Source of the DNA: WQUF01 sp031549885
GTDB lineage: Bacteria > Bacillota > Clostridia > Clostridiales > Clostridiaceae
Length of the DNA: 64,000 bases
Reading direction: 5' to 3'
NCBI GenBank assembly: GCA_031549885.1
Contig: JAVBPD010000031.1
Span: 25,723-89,722 of the forward strand
Positions 1-8,354 of this stretch are shown here, piece after piece (the stretch's first letter is position 1; every line of letters starts with the position of its first letter). Under the pieces are notes generated by a model. That model ran no database searches and was not told the origin of the DNA. It was given only the letters and a program-made list of their open reading frames with translations. A program made the translations under genes and the position numbers.

Positions 1-1
1 A

Positions 2-874
2 GGAATACAAATTATACCTAAAAAAGATATAAATAAAATTGAGGTTGTTGAGATTTTTAAAGGCTCTCCTGCAGAAAAGGCAGGGATGATGCCAAAGGAT
101 TACATAGTTAAGGTAAATAATGAAGAGGTTGATGCATCTAGTTCTGACAGAGCGGTTACCTTGATGAAGGGTAAAGAAGGATCTTCTGTAACCATTACAG
201 TTTATAGAGAGGGTACAGGCAATATTGATTTAACTATGGTTAGATCTACGATTACCGTAGATACTGTTTCAGGTAAAATGATTGATGATGAAATTGGATA
301 TATAAAGATATCAATGTTTGATGAAAACACATCTGATCAATTAAAAAATAAATTGAAAGATCTTTCTTATGAAAATATGAAGGGATTGATTGTAGATTTA
401 AGAAATAATCCTGGTGGACTTTTAGATCAATGTGTGAAAATGGTATCTAATTTTGTGAAAAAGGGAGATTTAATTGTAAGCACTAAAGGCAAAAACTCTC
501 CTGAGAAAAAGCTTACTTCTATTGGGGGAGATTTTGTTGGACTTCCTATGGTTATACTTATGAATGGAAATTCAGCTTCAGCTTCTGAAATATTCATTGG
601 TACTATGAAAGATTATGATCTTGCTACAACTGTTGGAACTAAATCATTTGGAAAAGGAATTGTACAAAGCCTGCATCCTTATTCAGAGTATAATTCCGCT
701 TTAAAAGTTACAACATCTAAGTATTACACACCTCTTGGCAAAAATATACAAGGAACTGGGTTTGAGCCTGATGTTAAAGTTGAGTATCCTGAAGACCTTA
801 GAGCTCAATCTTATTCTTTAGATAATGATCCTCAATTTCAAAAAGCACTTGAGGTTATAAAAAGTAAAATGTAA
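2..874 (+). CDS. S41-family C-terminal processing peptidase, 5'-truncated by the window
   Basis: The frame is open from base 2, so the start lies outside the window. The visible part begins inside a PDZ domain (the stretch around SPAEKAGM is the carboxylate-binding side) and continues into the S41 serine protease domain. The catalytic Ser lies in the GNSASASE segment and the Lys in the KSFGKG segment, the Ser/Lys dyad of CtpA/Prc enzymes. Known members are exported or membrane-anchored and trim protein C-termini in the cell envelope. In clostridia this gene often follows ftsE-ftsX, but that cannot be checked here. A hairpin terminator follows. Confidence 0.93.
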   Translation, partial: GIQIIPKKDINKIEVVEIFKGSPAEKAGMMPKDYIVKVNNEEVDASSSDRAVTLMKGKEGSSVTITVYREGTGNIDLTMVRSTITVDTVSGKMIDDEIGYIKISMFDENTSDQLKNKLKDLSYENMKGLIVDLRNNPGGLLDQCVKMVSNFVKKGDLIVSTKGKNSPEKKLTSIGGDFVGLPMVILMNGNSASASEIFIGTMKDYDLATTVGTKSFGKGIVQSLHPYSEYNSALKVTTSKYYTPLGKNIQGTGFEPDVKVEYPEDLRAQSYSLDNDPQFQKALEVIKSKM

Positions 875-901
875 AAAAATAAAATATAAATCCATGATTA
901 T

Positions 902-930
902 AAAAGCTTTGATTTTTCAAGGCTTTTTTT
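902..930 (+). terminator. Rho-independent terminator after the S41 peptidase
   Basis: A 10-bp stem (one G-T pair) starting AAAAGCTTTG with a 6-nt loop is followed by a run of T. Confidence 0.8.
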
Positions 931-994
931 ATGTTAAAGAATTTCTTATAATAAAATGTGAGAAGCTTTTTAGCATTATTGGGGGGTTATTATA

Positions 995-2341
995 TTGAAT
1001 AATTTTACAAAAGGAAATGTAACAAAACAAATTATACTTTTTTCATTGCCACTGCTTTTAGGAAATATATTTCAGCAAGCTTATAATATGGTAGATGCAA
1101 TAATTGTAGGTCGCTTTGTGGGAGCTGATGCACTGGCTTCTGTTGGAGTATCATCGCAGGTAATAAGTTTTTTGCTTTCTATAATAATGGGGCTTGCAGT
1201 AGGAGCTTCTGTTGCAATTTCACAATTTTATGGAGCAGAGCAAAATGATAATTTAAAAAGAACAGTGTCCACCAGCATTATATCTTTAACGGTACTTGTA
1301 GCAATAGTATCCACAATAGGGTATATATTTGCTCCATTTTTTTTAACATTGTTAAAAACTCCTTTAACCATATTTGATGATGCAATATCTTTTTTAAGAA
1401 TAATGATGATAGGACTTATTTTTATATTGTTTTACAATTTATTTGCGGCATATTTAAGAGCCTTGGGAGATTCTAGAAATCCATTATTTTTTTTGATAAT
1501 TGCTTCAGTTCTTAATGTAATTTTAGATATTTTATTTGTAGCATATTTTGGGTTTGGCGTAAATGGAGCAGCTATTGCAACTGTTATTTCACAAGGGCTA
1601 TCAGCTTTGCTATGCTTTTTATATATTAGAAAAAATGTACCATTATTAAACATCAGAAAAAAAGATTTGAAATTTGATTATAAACTATTTTTAATTACGC
1701 TTAAATACAGCATTCCAGCAGCCATACAGTATTCTATAGTATCACTTGCATCTTTAACAATTCAAAGGCTTGTAAATTCATTTGGAGAAAATACCATTGC
1801 AGGATTTACTGCAGCTACAAAAATAGATTCATTTGCTACTATGCCTGTTGCTAGCATTAGCATGGCAATTTCTACATTTGTTGCTCAAAATATGGGGGCA
1901 AACCAGATGGATAGAGCAAAAAAAGGGTTTCATAAGGCTTTATTATTAAGTTTAGGTTATGGTATTGCAATTTCAATTATTGCTATAATATTTGGTAGAG
2001 AACTAATAGGGATATTTGTAACTGGTGAAACTATACCAGAAGTTTTAAAAGTTGGAACAGGATATTTGGCTATTATGGCTATGTTTTATTTCTTATTTGC
2101 GATCTTCTTTTCGTTTAATGGCTTCTTTAGAGGGGCTGGGGATGCAGTTGTGGTCATGGCTTTAACCATTATAAGCCTTACAATAAGATCTTTTATGGCT
2201 CATCTTTTAGTGTATAAATTTAACTTTGGCCCAAATGCTGTGGCATGGTCTATACCAATAGGATGGGGATTTTGCTGTATACTTTGCTTTTTATATTATA
2301 AATTTAACTTGTGGAAGGGCAAAATTGCTATTAAAAATTAA
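995..2341 (+). CDS. MATE-family multidrug/Na+ efflux transporter
   Basis: The 448-aa polytopic membrane protein has about 12 hydrophobic segments in two halves, the usual size and layout of MATE exporters (NorM/DinF type). The N-terminal segment with LLLGNIFQQAYNMVDAIIVG is characteristic of the family: TM1 with the Q-AYNM-D pattern. The start is TTG at 995, set by a GGGGGG ribosome binding site 8 nt upstream. Members export cationic drugs or other small molecules in exchange for Na+ or H+; the substrate cannot be told from sequence. It appears monocistronic, bounded by hairpins on both sides. Confidence 0.93.
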   Translation: MNNFTKGNVTKQIILFSLPLLLGNIFQQAYNMVDAIIVGRFVGADALASVGVSSQVISFLLSIIMGLAVGASVAISQFYGAEQNDNLKRTVSTSIISLTVLVAIVSTIGYIFAPFFLTLLKTPLTIFDDAISFLRIMMIGLIFILFYNLFAAYLRALGDSRNPLFFLIIASVLNVILDILFVAYFGFGVNGAAIATVISQGLSALLCFLYIRKNVPLLNIRKKDLKFDYKLFLITLKYSIPAAIQYSIVSLASLTIQRLVNSFGENTIAGFTAATKIDSFATMPVASISMAISTFVAQNMGANQMDRAKKGFHKALLLSLGYGIAISIIAIIFGRELIGIFVTGETIPEVLKVGTGYLAIMAMFYFLFAIFFSFNGFFRGAGDAVVVMALTIISLTIRSFMAHLLVYKFNFGPNAVAWSIPIGWGFCCILCFLYYKFNLWKGKIAIKN

Positions 2342-2357
2342 TATTTAATAGTATAAA

Positions 2358-2394
2358 AAAAGATGATTTCTAAACTTACTAGGCATCATCTTTT
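2358..2394. terminator. Bidirectional terminator between converging genes
   Basis: The inverted repeat AAAAGATGAT / ATCATCTTTT lies between the MATE gene and the converging gene at 2386. It has T or A tracts on both sides and overlaps the stop codon of the minus-strand gene. Confidence 0.7.
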
Positions 2395-3147
2395 ATATTC
2401 ATTAATTTCTTGCTTTAAAGTATTAATATTCATTCCGCTTATGGCATCAGTAATCTTTTCATCTATTATAGTTTGGAAAGTTACTTTTTTGTTTTTATTT
2501 ATTTGAATAATATTATCTGTTATAATTCTCTGATTATTACTGATTAATTTTGATTGCAATTTAGCAATATTGTTATTATCAAATTTTATTTGAAATGGTT
2601 CAATTGCTCCATAGTAATTTTGCATAAGCCCACTTTTATTTAAAAACAGCATGTATTTAGCACCAATTTCAGGTTCAATGAAATGAAAATTTTTATTATA
2701 AGCATAATATTTTTTTGATGTAGTTGCTTCTTTAATTACTATACCCTCATCATTTACAACTTGATCACTATCAATATAAATATCACGTGTTAAATATGTA
2801 AGGTTTACTAAAACATTCTTATCTAAAGCTTCTCCTTTAATAACCTCATCAACTACAAAATTATAAAGATGTCCTTCAACATACATATCATCATCTTCAA
2901 GTTTTGGATTTTCAGAGTTTCTTGCCATATTCCATTTTGAATTAAAACTTTCATATTTACCTATAACAATAAAGTTAGCTGCCTTAGTCATTTCATTTAA
3001 ATTACCTGCTACCGGAAATTCAGAATGAATAGAAACTGTAGCATCATTATTTGAGTTTTGGTTTGTACACTTTGAGATACTTATAAATACAGCTATTAAA
3101 GCAACGCCTAGTAATATTAACACAGTTAGTATCTTTAAAAACTTCAT
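2386..3147 (-). CDS. Hypothetical membrane-anchored extracytoplasmic protein
   Basis: The 253-aa protein has an N-terminal hydrophobic segment (residues 5-24). Cys27 follows in the context SKC, which is not a proper lipobox, so an uncleaved anchor is more likely than a lipoprotein. The remaining 225 residues are polar and look extracellular. The segment VIGKYESF...FVVDEVIKGE...LVNLTY...YMLFLNK resembles a widespread class of secreted Firmicute proteins of unknown function that I cannot name with confidence. The ribosome binding site TAGGAA lies before ATG 3147. It converges with the MATE gene and has no evident partner. Confidence 0.75.
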   Translation of the reverse strand: MKFLKILTVLILLGVALIAVFISISKCTNQNSNNDATVSIHSEFPVAGNLNEMTKAANFIVIGKYESFNSKWNMARNSENPKLEDDDMYVEGHLYNFVVDEVIKGEALDKNVLVNLTYLTRDIYIDSDQVVNDEGIVIKEATTSKKYYAYNKNFHFIEPEIGAKYMLFLNKSGLMQNYYGAIEPFQIKFDNNNIAKLQSKLISNNQRIITDNIIQINKNKKVTFQTIIDEKITDAISGMNINTLKQEINEYKR

Positions 3148-3313
3148 TTTTATTTCCTACTTTTCTATAAAATTTTTACTGAATATTCATATTGATTTTC
3201 TTTAGAGAGTTTATTTATAATTATTTGCTAAAACAATATCATTATATTATATTTGAATAAGATAAGCTATTTTAAGTTAATAATTAAATAAAATAAAGTT
3301 TTAGGAGGTATTT

Positions 3314-3526
3314 ATGAAACTAAGTGCAAGAAATCAAATAAAAGGGAAAATTACTAAAATTGATGAAGGTGCAGTTAATAGTATTATAACTATGGATATT
3401 GGAAGTGGTAACACTATTACTTCAACTATTTCCATGAATGCTGTAAAAGAATTAGGACTTAAGGTTGGCATGGAGGCGTATGCTGTTATTAAAGCTACTT
3501 CCGTAATGATTGGAATAGACAACTAA
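3314..3526 (+). CDS. Mop-type molybdenum-pterin/molybdate-binding protein (TOBE domain)
   Basis: The 70-aa protein is a single TOBE/Mop domain, beginning with the signature MKLSARNQIKGKI and ending with the AVIKATSVMIG strand typical of molbindins. Known Mop proteins assemble as hexamers that bind molybdate and buffer it in the cytoplasm. The AGGAGG ribosome binding site ends 8 nt before the ATG. No molybdate transport or cofactor genes are next to it here. Confidence 0.93.
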   Translation: MKLSARNQIKGKITKIDEGAVNSIITMDIGSGNTITSTISMNAVKELGLKVGMEAYAVIKATSVMIGIDN

Positions 3527-3611
3527 AAGATTTGATCCATCTCTTGATACTAATTAAGCATATGGGTTATTTTGCGAAAAGCTCACTCTCTTAAGAGGTG
3601 CTTAATAATAG

Positions 3612-3640
3612 TTGCATAATGTATATACTAAGGATACACT
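3612..3640 (+). promoter_or_regulatory. Sigma-A-like promoter of the antitoxin gene
   Basis: TTGCAT (3612-3617) and TACACT (3635-3640) are separated by 17 nt, with the antitoxin ATG 22 nt downstream of the -10. A CTCTTAAGAG palindrome lies just upstream, near 3590. Confidence 0.5.
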
Positions 3641-3662
3641 ATAAATAAGAGGTGATATTTTT

Positions 3663-3914
3663 ATGTATACGAGCATTCAAAAATGGGGAAATAGCCAAGG
3701 AGTGAGGCTTCCAAAATTAATATTAGAACAAGCAGGAATGAAAGAAGATGAAAGCATAGAAATTATTGCAGATAAAGAACAAATAATTATAAAAAAATTT
3801 AAAAAAAACTCATATGCAAGTTTAGAAGAATTATTTAAAAATTATAATGGAGACTATGATTGTAGTAGTTTTGACTGGGGTATTGAAGAACCTGTAGGTG
3901 AAGAAATATGGTAA
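3663..3914 (+). CDS. AbrB/MazE-family antitoxin
   Basis: The 83-aa protein begins with an AbrB/MazE/SpoVT swapped-hairpin domain (residues 1-46: IQKWGNSQGVRLPK...). A short acidic C-terminal tail ending DWGIEEPVGEEIW is the kind of segment that wraps around a MazF toxin. The ribosome binding site AGAGGTG precedes the ATG. Its stop overlaps the start of a MazF fragment by 7 nt, the usual translational coupling of mazEF. The toxin is truncated, so this is probably an orphan antitoxin that may still regulate its own promoter. Confidence 0.9.
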   Translation: MYTSIQKWGNSQGVRLPKLILEQAGMKEDESIEIIADKEQIIIKKFKKNSYASLEELFKNYNGDYDCSSFDWGIEEPVGEEIW

Positions 3915-4036
3915 ACAAATATATTCCCAAACAAGGGGATATATTACTCATAAATTTAAATCCTAAAAAAGGCCACGAGCAATCAGGAATAAGACCAGCT
4001 GTAGTAAAAGTTGAAAGACATGACTGGTCCGTTTGA
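3908..4036 (+). pseudogene. N-terminal remnant of a MazF-type endoribonuclease toxin
   Basis: ATG at 3908 opens a 42-codon frame reading MVNKYIPKQGDILLINLNP, then GHEQSGIRPAVVK, which is the first beta-strand and the G-x-EQ-G-RPAVV signature of MazF. An intact MazF is about 110-120 aa. The frame ends at TGA 4034-4036, just past VERHDW, where sequence of another gene begins. Most of the RNase fold is missing, so no toxin activity is expected. It overlaps the antitoxin stop codon, as in functional mazEF pairs. Confidence 0.85.
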
Positions 4037-4288
4037 GAGTGATACAGAAATAACTTTTGCATGGTGTGTCATGGATATTATGAATGCCATACTGGATTCA
4101 GGTCTTGCAGTTAAACATATAAAGTAAATGTTTGCCGAGAAAGATTACAATTGGCTTTTCTGGCTTCCTTATTCAAAGATTGCAGAAGGGGTCACTGCGA
4201 CAAAAGAGGAAGTTGATCGTATGCATGATTGTCATAATAATCCAATGGCAGCTTGCCAAATTGGATGTGTATTGTAGCTAAAAAGTAA
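4020..4288 (+). pseudogene. C-terminal remnant of a class I SAM-dependent methyltransferase
   Basis: From about 4020 a second frame reads MTGPFESDTEITF, then WCVMDIMNAILDSGL. After a TAA stop (4125-4127) it continues MFAEKDYNWLFWLPYSK, and after a 1-nt frameshift near 4251-4256 it ends LPNWMCIVAKK and stops at 4286-4288. This looks like the end of a Firmicute class I SAM methyltransferase (a W/DIMNA-I-DSGL segment before a tail ending MCIVAKK). The N-terminal SAM-binding half is absent. One stop and one frameshift make it a dead remnant fused to the mazF scar. The family is assigned from the tail only. Confidence 0.6.
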
Positions 4289-4345
4289 TGAGGAAAATCT
4301 TTTTAAAAATACTGGTGAAATCCGGTATTTTTAATTTTTATTAAT

Positions 4346-5032
4346 TTATTCTGATAAAAAACTTTCATTAAAAACCAATATTTTAAAATCATTTTTATTA
4401 AAATTTATTAACCCTTCATTTTTCATATTAGAAAGTTCACGAGATAAAGCTGATCTATTTACACATAAGTAATCAGCCAGTTCTTCTCTAGAAAATGGTA
4501 TTTTAAATTTACTATTATTTTGTTCTTTTGAAGTTTGAGAGAAGTAAGTTATAAGCTTTTCTCTTATGGATCTTTTATTTAATATTTCCATTTTATTGTT
4601 CAATAGTATATTCTTGTTTGCTATGATTTTAAGCATATTTTCAATTAATAAGGAATGATAAGAGCATGAATTTGGACAAATATGTATAATCTTCTTAAAT
4701 TCTAAAGCCATAATTTCACATTCTTCTATTGTAACAACAGAAACAGGGCTTTTTTGTAAACCAGCGCAAACAAAAGCTTCAGCAAAGATATTTCCACTTG
4801 TAAGTTTTGCTAATATGTTTCTCTCTCCAAACCCATCTTCGCTAATAATATATACAGATCCTTTAATTATAAGTCCAATAGATGATATTTTTTCTCCAGC
4901 TAAAATAATAAATTCATTTTTACCATAAGTTTTTAATTTTACATCAAGGCATTTTAAAAGACTGCCAATTTCATTTATATCGATATTTTGGAATAAAGGC
5001 ACTTTTTTAAAAAATTCAAGATATTTTTTCAA
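4346..5032 (-). CDS. Crp/Fnr-family regulator, HcpR-like by context
   Basis: The start is TTG 5032, because AAGGAG lies directly upstream (spacing 7); this gives 228 aa beginning MKKYLEFFKKVPLF. An ATG much further upstream at 5164 would overlap the divergent gene and adds an implausible N-terminus. Residues 1-130 form a cNMP-binding-like beta-barrel (GSVYIISEDGFGERNIL). The C-terminus is a Crp-type helix-turn-helix (FSREELADYLCVNRSALSRELSNM). In other anaerobes a Crp/Fnr protein, HcpR, controls hcp and frdX in response to nitrosative stress. The divergent frdX-hcp operon and shared palindrome suggest that role here. Confidence 0.85.
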   Translation of the reverse strand: MKKYLEFFKKVPLFQNIDINEIGSLLKCLDVKLKTYGKNEFIILAGEKISSIGLIIKGSVYIISEDGFGERNILAKLTSGNIFAEAFVCAGLQKSPVSVVTIEECEIMALEFKKIIHICPNSCSYHSLLIENMLKIIANKNILLNNKMEILNKRSIREKLITYFSQTSKEQNNSKFKIPFSREELADYLCVNRSALSRELSNMKNEGLINFNKNDFKILVFNESFLSE

Positions 5033-5045
5033 TAATTTCTCCTTT

Positions 5046-5061
5046 TGTTGCAATTGCAACA
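5046..5061. promoter_or_regulatory. Perfect 16-bp palindrome, probable operator of the Crp/Fnr regulator
   Basis: TGTTGCAATTGCAACA is perfectly self-complementary. It lies between the divergent regulator and frdX-hcp, immediately upstream of the regulator's ribosome binding site and covering the predicted -35 of frdX. A symmetric site of this size fits a dimeric Crp/Fnr protein. Its identity as the binding site is inferred. Confidence 0.6.
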
Positions 5062-5082
5062 GATATTTTGCTTTAATAATAT
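5054..5082 (+). promoter_or_regulatory. Putative promoter of frdX-hcp
   Basis: TTGCAA (5054-5059) and TAATAT (5077-5082) are separated by 17 nt, about 40 nt before the frdX ATG. The -35 sits inside the right half of the palindrome, a position compatible with either class II activation or repression. Confidence 0.45.
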
Positions 5083-5123
5083 TACAATGTGTATATAAAG
5101 TCAAACAAGGAGTTAAAAAATTT

Positions 5124-5825
5124 ATGATTAGAGAAATAATCAAAATTGATGAAGATTTATGCAATGGTTGTGGACTTTGTGTGGAGGCCTGTCATGAAGG
5201 TGCAATTGGCATTGTTAATGGAAAAGCCAAACTTTTAAGAGATGATTATTGTGATGGCCTTGGAAATTGCCTCCCAGTTTGCCCTACAGGTGCTATTAGC
5301 TTTGAAAAAAGAGAAGCTAAAGAATTTAATGAAGAAGCTGTTAAGTTGAATATGGAGAAAGTTAATGATGAAAAGCTCCCATGTGGTTGCCCTGGATCTG
5401 CGTCAAAATCCATATCCCATGAAAAAAGTAGTTTTAAGCATTTTGAAGAAAATATAGAAAGCCAGTTAAATCAATGGCCAATACAAATAAAACTTGTTCC
5501 ACCAAATGCTTCTTATTTTAAAAATGCAAATTTGTTAATTGCTGCAGATTGTACAGCATATGCTTATGGTAATTTTCATAATAAATTTATGAAAAATAAA
5601 ATTACTTTAATAGGGTGTCCAAAACTTGATGATTGTGATTATTCTGAAAAGTTAACATCTATTTTAACTTTAAATGATATTAAAAGTTTAACAGTAACTA
5701 GAATGGAAGTTCCATGCTGTGGCGGTATAGTAAATGCCGTAAAACAAGCTTTAATTAATAGCAATAAAATGATACCTTGGAATGTTATCACTATAGGTAT
5801 TAATGGAGAAATATTAGAAAATTAG
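5124..5825 (+). CDS. Double-cluster 4Fe-4S ferredoxin-type protein, FrdX-like
   Basis: The 233-aa protein has an N-terminal 2[4Fe-4S] ferredoxin domain: CNGCGLCVEACHEGA near residues 13-27, and a second set with CDGLGNCLPVCP near residues 44-55. A C-terminal domain of about 170 aa has further Cys motifs (CGCPGS, GCPKLDDC, CCGG). Such proteins are encoded next to hcp in many anaerobes and are thought to pass electrons to Hcp. The ribosome binding site AAGGAG precedes ATG 5124. Only 11 nt separate it from hcp, so the two form an operon divergent from the Crp/Fnr regulator. Confidence 0.9.
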   Translation: MIREIIKIDEDLCNGCGLCVEACHEGAIGIVNGKAKLLRDDYCDGLGNCLPVCPTGAISFEKREAKEFNEEAVKLNMEKVNDEKLPCGCPGSASKSISHEKSSFKHFEENIESQLNQWPIQIKLVPPNASYFKNANLLIAADCTAYAYGNFHNKFMKNKITLIGCPKLDDCDYSEKLTSILTLNDIKSLTVTRMEVPCCGGIVNAVKQALINSNKMIPWNVITIGINGEILEN

Positions 5826-5836
5826 GAGGAATTTAT

Positions 5837-7384
5837 ATGTCAATGTTTTGTTTTCAATGTGAACAAACTGCAAAAGGAACAGGTTGCACAGTAAACGGAG
5901 TATGTGGTAAAAAATTTGATACTGCAAATCTTCAAGATAAATTAACAGGTAAGCTTGTTGCTCTCGCCAAAGCTTCAAAGGATAATAGAACAAAAGAAAC
6001 TGATAAGTTAATAATTGATGGATTATTTATTACAGTGACAAATGTGAATTTTAATAATGAAAATATTGAAGAATTTTGTAATAAGATTGATAAAGTTAGA
6101 GCACAATTTCAAGATACAGAAGAAATGGATCTTTCCACACTCTGGGGAGATAATGAAGATATTCGCTCATTAAAATCCTTAATATTATTTGGAATTAGAG
6201 GTATAGCGGCGTATGCTCACCATGCTTATGTTTTAGGAAAAACTGATGAAGATGTAAATAAGTTTTTTTATAAAGCATTGTCAGCAGTGTCAGAACAGTT
6301 AACTGCAGATGAACTTCTTGCTATCGTAATGGAAACTGGTAATGTAAATCTTAAGTGCATGGCACTTTTAGATGAAGCAAATACAAGTACTTATGGAACA
6401 CCAGAGCCAACAAAGGTTAGCACAAGAATTGAAAAAGGTCCATTTATAGTTGTTACAGGCCATGATTTACATGATTTGTATTTACTTCTTGAAGCTACAA
6501 AGGATAAGGGAATAAATATATATACTCATTCAGAAATGCTTCCAGCTCATGGATATCCAGGTTTGAAAAAATATCCTCATTTAAAGGGAAATTTTGGTAC
6601 GGCATGGCAAAATCAACAAAAGGAATTTAAAGATATTCCTGCACCTGTTTTATTTACAACAAACTGCCTTATGCCTGTTTTAGATAACTATGCAGATAGA
6701 ATCTTTACAACATCAGTGGTATCATACCCTAACATGGTTCACATAGGATGTGATAAAGATTTCACCCCTCTAATAAATAAAGCCCTTGAACATGGCGGAT
6801 ATAAAGAAGACAAAGTATGCTATGGAATAAATAATGGCGAAGGTTTAACGACAGGGTTTGCACATGGAACTGTATTATCTGTGGCAGATAAAGTAATCGA
6901 TGCTGTAAAAGCTGGAAGTATAAAGCATTTCTTCTTAGTTGGAGGGTGCGATGGTGCTAAAACTGGAAGAAATTATTACACTGATTTTGTAAAAAAGACA
7001 CCAAGCGATTCAATTATTTTAACTCTAGCTTGCGGTAAATATAGATTTAATGATATTGATTTAGGTGAAATTGGAGGACTTCCAAGAATAATGGATATGG
7101 GACAGTGCAATGATGCATATAGCGCAATTAAAGTAGCTGTAGCATTATCAGAAGCATTTAAATGCTCTGTAAATGAACTTCCACTAACATTAGTGTTATC
7201 TTGGTATGAGCAAAAAGCAGTATGCATACTCCTTACACTTTTATCTCTTGGAATAAAGAATATTTATATTGGACCTTCACTTCCTGCATTTGTATCACCA
7301 AATATACTAAATGTTTTAGTAGAGAAATTTAATTTAACACCTATATCTACACCAGAAGCTGACCTTGAAAAAATTTTAAAATAA
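5837..7384 (+). CDS. hcp: Hybrid cluster protein (hydroxylamine reductase)
   Basis: The 515-aa protein has the N-terminal cluster motif FCFQCEQT...GC...GVCG. It also has the residues expected to bind the hybrid 4Fe-2S-2O cluster: His in TGHDLHDL, Glu in HSEMLPAHGYPG, Cys in TTNCLMP, GGCDGAK, LACGKYRF and GQCNDAY, and Glu/Lys in WYEQKAV. Hcp reduces NO (and hydroxylamine in vitro) in the cytoplasm under anaerobic nitrosative stress. AGGAGG precedes ATG 5837; an in-frame ATG two codons on is an alternative. It ends at a strong terminator. Confidence 0.97.
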   Translation: MSMFCFQCEQTAKGTGCTVNGVCGKKFDTANLQDKLTGKLVALAKASKDNRTKETDKLIIDGLFITVTNVNFNNENIEEFCNKIDKVRAQFQDTEEMDLSTLWGDNEDIRSLKSLILFGIRGIAAYAHHAYVLGKTDEDVNKFFYKALSAVSEQLTADELLAIVMETGNVNLKCMALLDEANTSTYGTPEPTKVSTRIEKGPFIVVTGHDLHDLYLLLEATKDKGINIYTHSEMLPAHGYPGLKKYPHLKGNFGTAWQNQQKEFKDIPAPVLFTTNCLMPVLDNYADRIFTTSVVSYPNMVHIGCDKDFTPLINKALEHGGYKEDKVCYGINNGEGLTTGFAHGTVLSVADKVIDAVKAGSIKHFFLVGGCDGAKTGRNYYTDFVKKTPSDSIILTLACGKYRFNDIDLGEIGGLPRIMDMGQCNDAYSAIKVAVALSEAFKCSVNELPLTLVLSWYEQKAVCILLTLLSLGIKNIYIGPSLPAFVSPNILNVLVEKFNLTPISTPEADLEKILK

Positions 7385-7773
7385 ATATAAAAGCAAAATG
7401 GATTCATTTTATGAGTCCATTTTTTTATAAAAAAAGCACCAGCTAAATGCTGATGCAGATGAGAGTAGAAAATTGGCTTTTTTATAGATTAAGTCTTAAT
7501 TTATATGTAAACAAATACATATCTATATAATTTATATCATAAAAAGCTGAAAAAGTATATACAATATAAAAATAAATTACACAAATAACTTCAATGAAAA
7601 TTTTTAGCTATTATTTTTTAAAATTTTTATTTGAAGTTAATATTATGACATATATTTATACTGTCAAGTATTATAAGTAATTTAATAAATTACTATTATT
7701 ATAATTATTATAGAGATATTATATAATTTATGAATTTAAATGTATTATATTAGCATAGGAAAAAGGTGTTTAC
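7385..7773. other. 389-bp AT-rich intergenic region with hairpins
   Basis: After the hcp terminator there is a small GCACCAGC / GCTGATGC hairpin (about 7436-7456). A long imperfect inverted repeat spans 7587-7638: AACTTCAA / TTGAAGTT arms flanking AAAATTTT arms. No convincing coding frame is seen. The last 40 nt before 7774 hold the ribosome binding site AAAAAGGTG of the next gene. Confidence 0.6.
7396..7426 (+). terminator. Rho-independent terminator of frdX-hcp
   Basis: A stem of 11 base pairs (one G-T) around ATGGATTCAT / ATGAGTCCAT is followed by T6. Confidence 0.85.
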
Positions 7774-8295
7774 ATGGGAAAGTTTAATTATTTATTTGAT
7801 AATAAAAGTGATGACTCAAATAAAAACAAAAAGAATAATAGGCTTTTAAATAATGAAGATGAAATAAAAAAAGATTTGGATGAAAAAATATTAGATTGTA
7901 ATATTGATGAGCCAAGTTTAAAAGTAATTGAAGATAAAGTTATTGATAATAACAAAATACTGATGACTAAAATTGATGAATATAGCATACCTGAAAGCAA
8001 CAATATACCTGAGGAGTATTACAAGAAAGATAAATTAGACGATGAAATTTATATAGATGATGCTGTCTTTGAAGAGTATTATGTGGAAAATAAATTAGAG
8101 AATAATTATGAAATTCCAATAATTGAAGATGTATCTGAGGAATATTATAAAGAAAATAAATTAGATAATGATGAAATTGTATTAGATAATGAAATTGAGG
8201 AAATAAAGGATTCTACAACAGGTGAAGTAGGTTCGTATAAATATGAAGATTATTATGAAGAATTCATTAAATCAAAAATATCAAAAAGACAGTAA
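7774..8295 (+). CDS. Acidic repeat protein: N-terminal part of a frameshifted TPR protein
   Basis: The 173-aa frame is very rich in Asp, Glu, Asn and Lys. It carries an imperfect repeat of the form EEYYxxxKL at about residues 84, 108 and 126. No known domain is recognised and no signal or membrane segment is seen. The ribosome binding site AAAAGGTG precedes the ATG. The frame ends ISKRQ-stop at 8295, but the -1 frame continues without interruption into the TPR frame. I therefore think it is the N-terminus of one about 737-residue protein broken at the A5 run 8283-8287. Confidence 0.65.
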   Translation: MGKFNYLFDNKSDDSNKNKKNNRLLNNEDEIKKDLDEKILDCNIDEPSLKVIEDKVIDNNKILMTKIDEYSIPESNNIPEEYYKKDKLDDEIYIDDAVFEEYYVENKLENNYEIPIIEDVSEEYYKENKLDNDEIVLDNEIEEIKDSTTGEVGSYKYEDYYEEFIKSKISKRQ

Positions 8296-8354
8296 GCAGT
8301 GGAAAATGGACTAATTCTCATATAGATGAGTTTTTAAATTTTACCAATCCTAAT

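Noticed and set aside
5033..5164. Longer Crp/Fnr protein starting at ATG 5164
   Set aside because: It would overlap frdX and the palindrome and add a hydrophobic N-terminus foreign to the family; AAGGAG supports TTG 5032.
8278..8295. Programmed -1 frameshifting in the TPR gene
   Set aside because: The sequence is TCA AAA AGA; the A-site codon would not re-pair well after a -1 slip, the A run is only five, and no downstream pseudoknot is evident. Mutation or sequence error is simpler.
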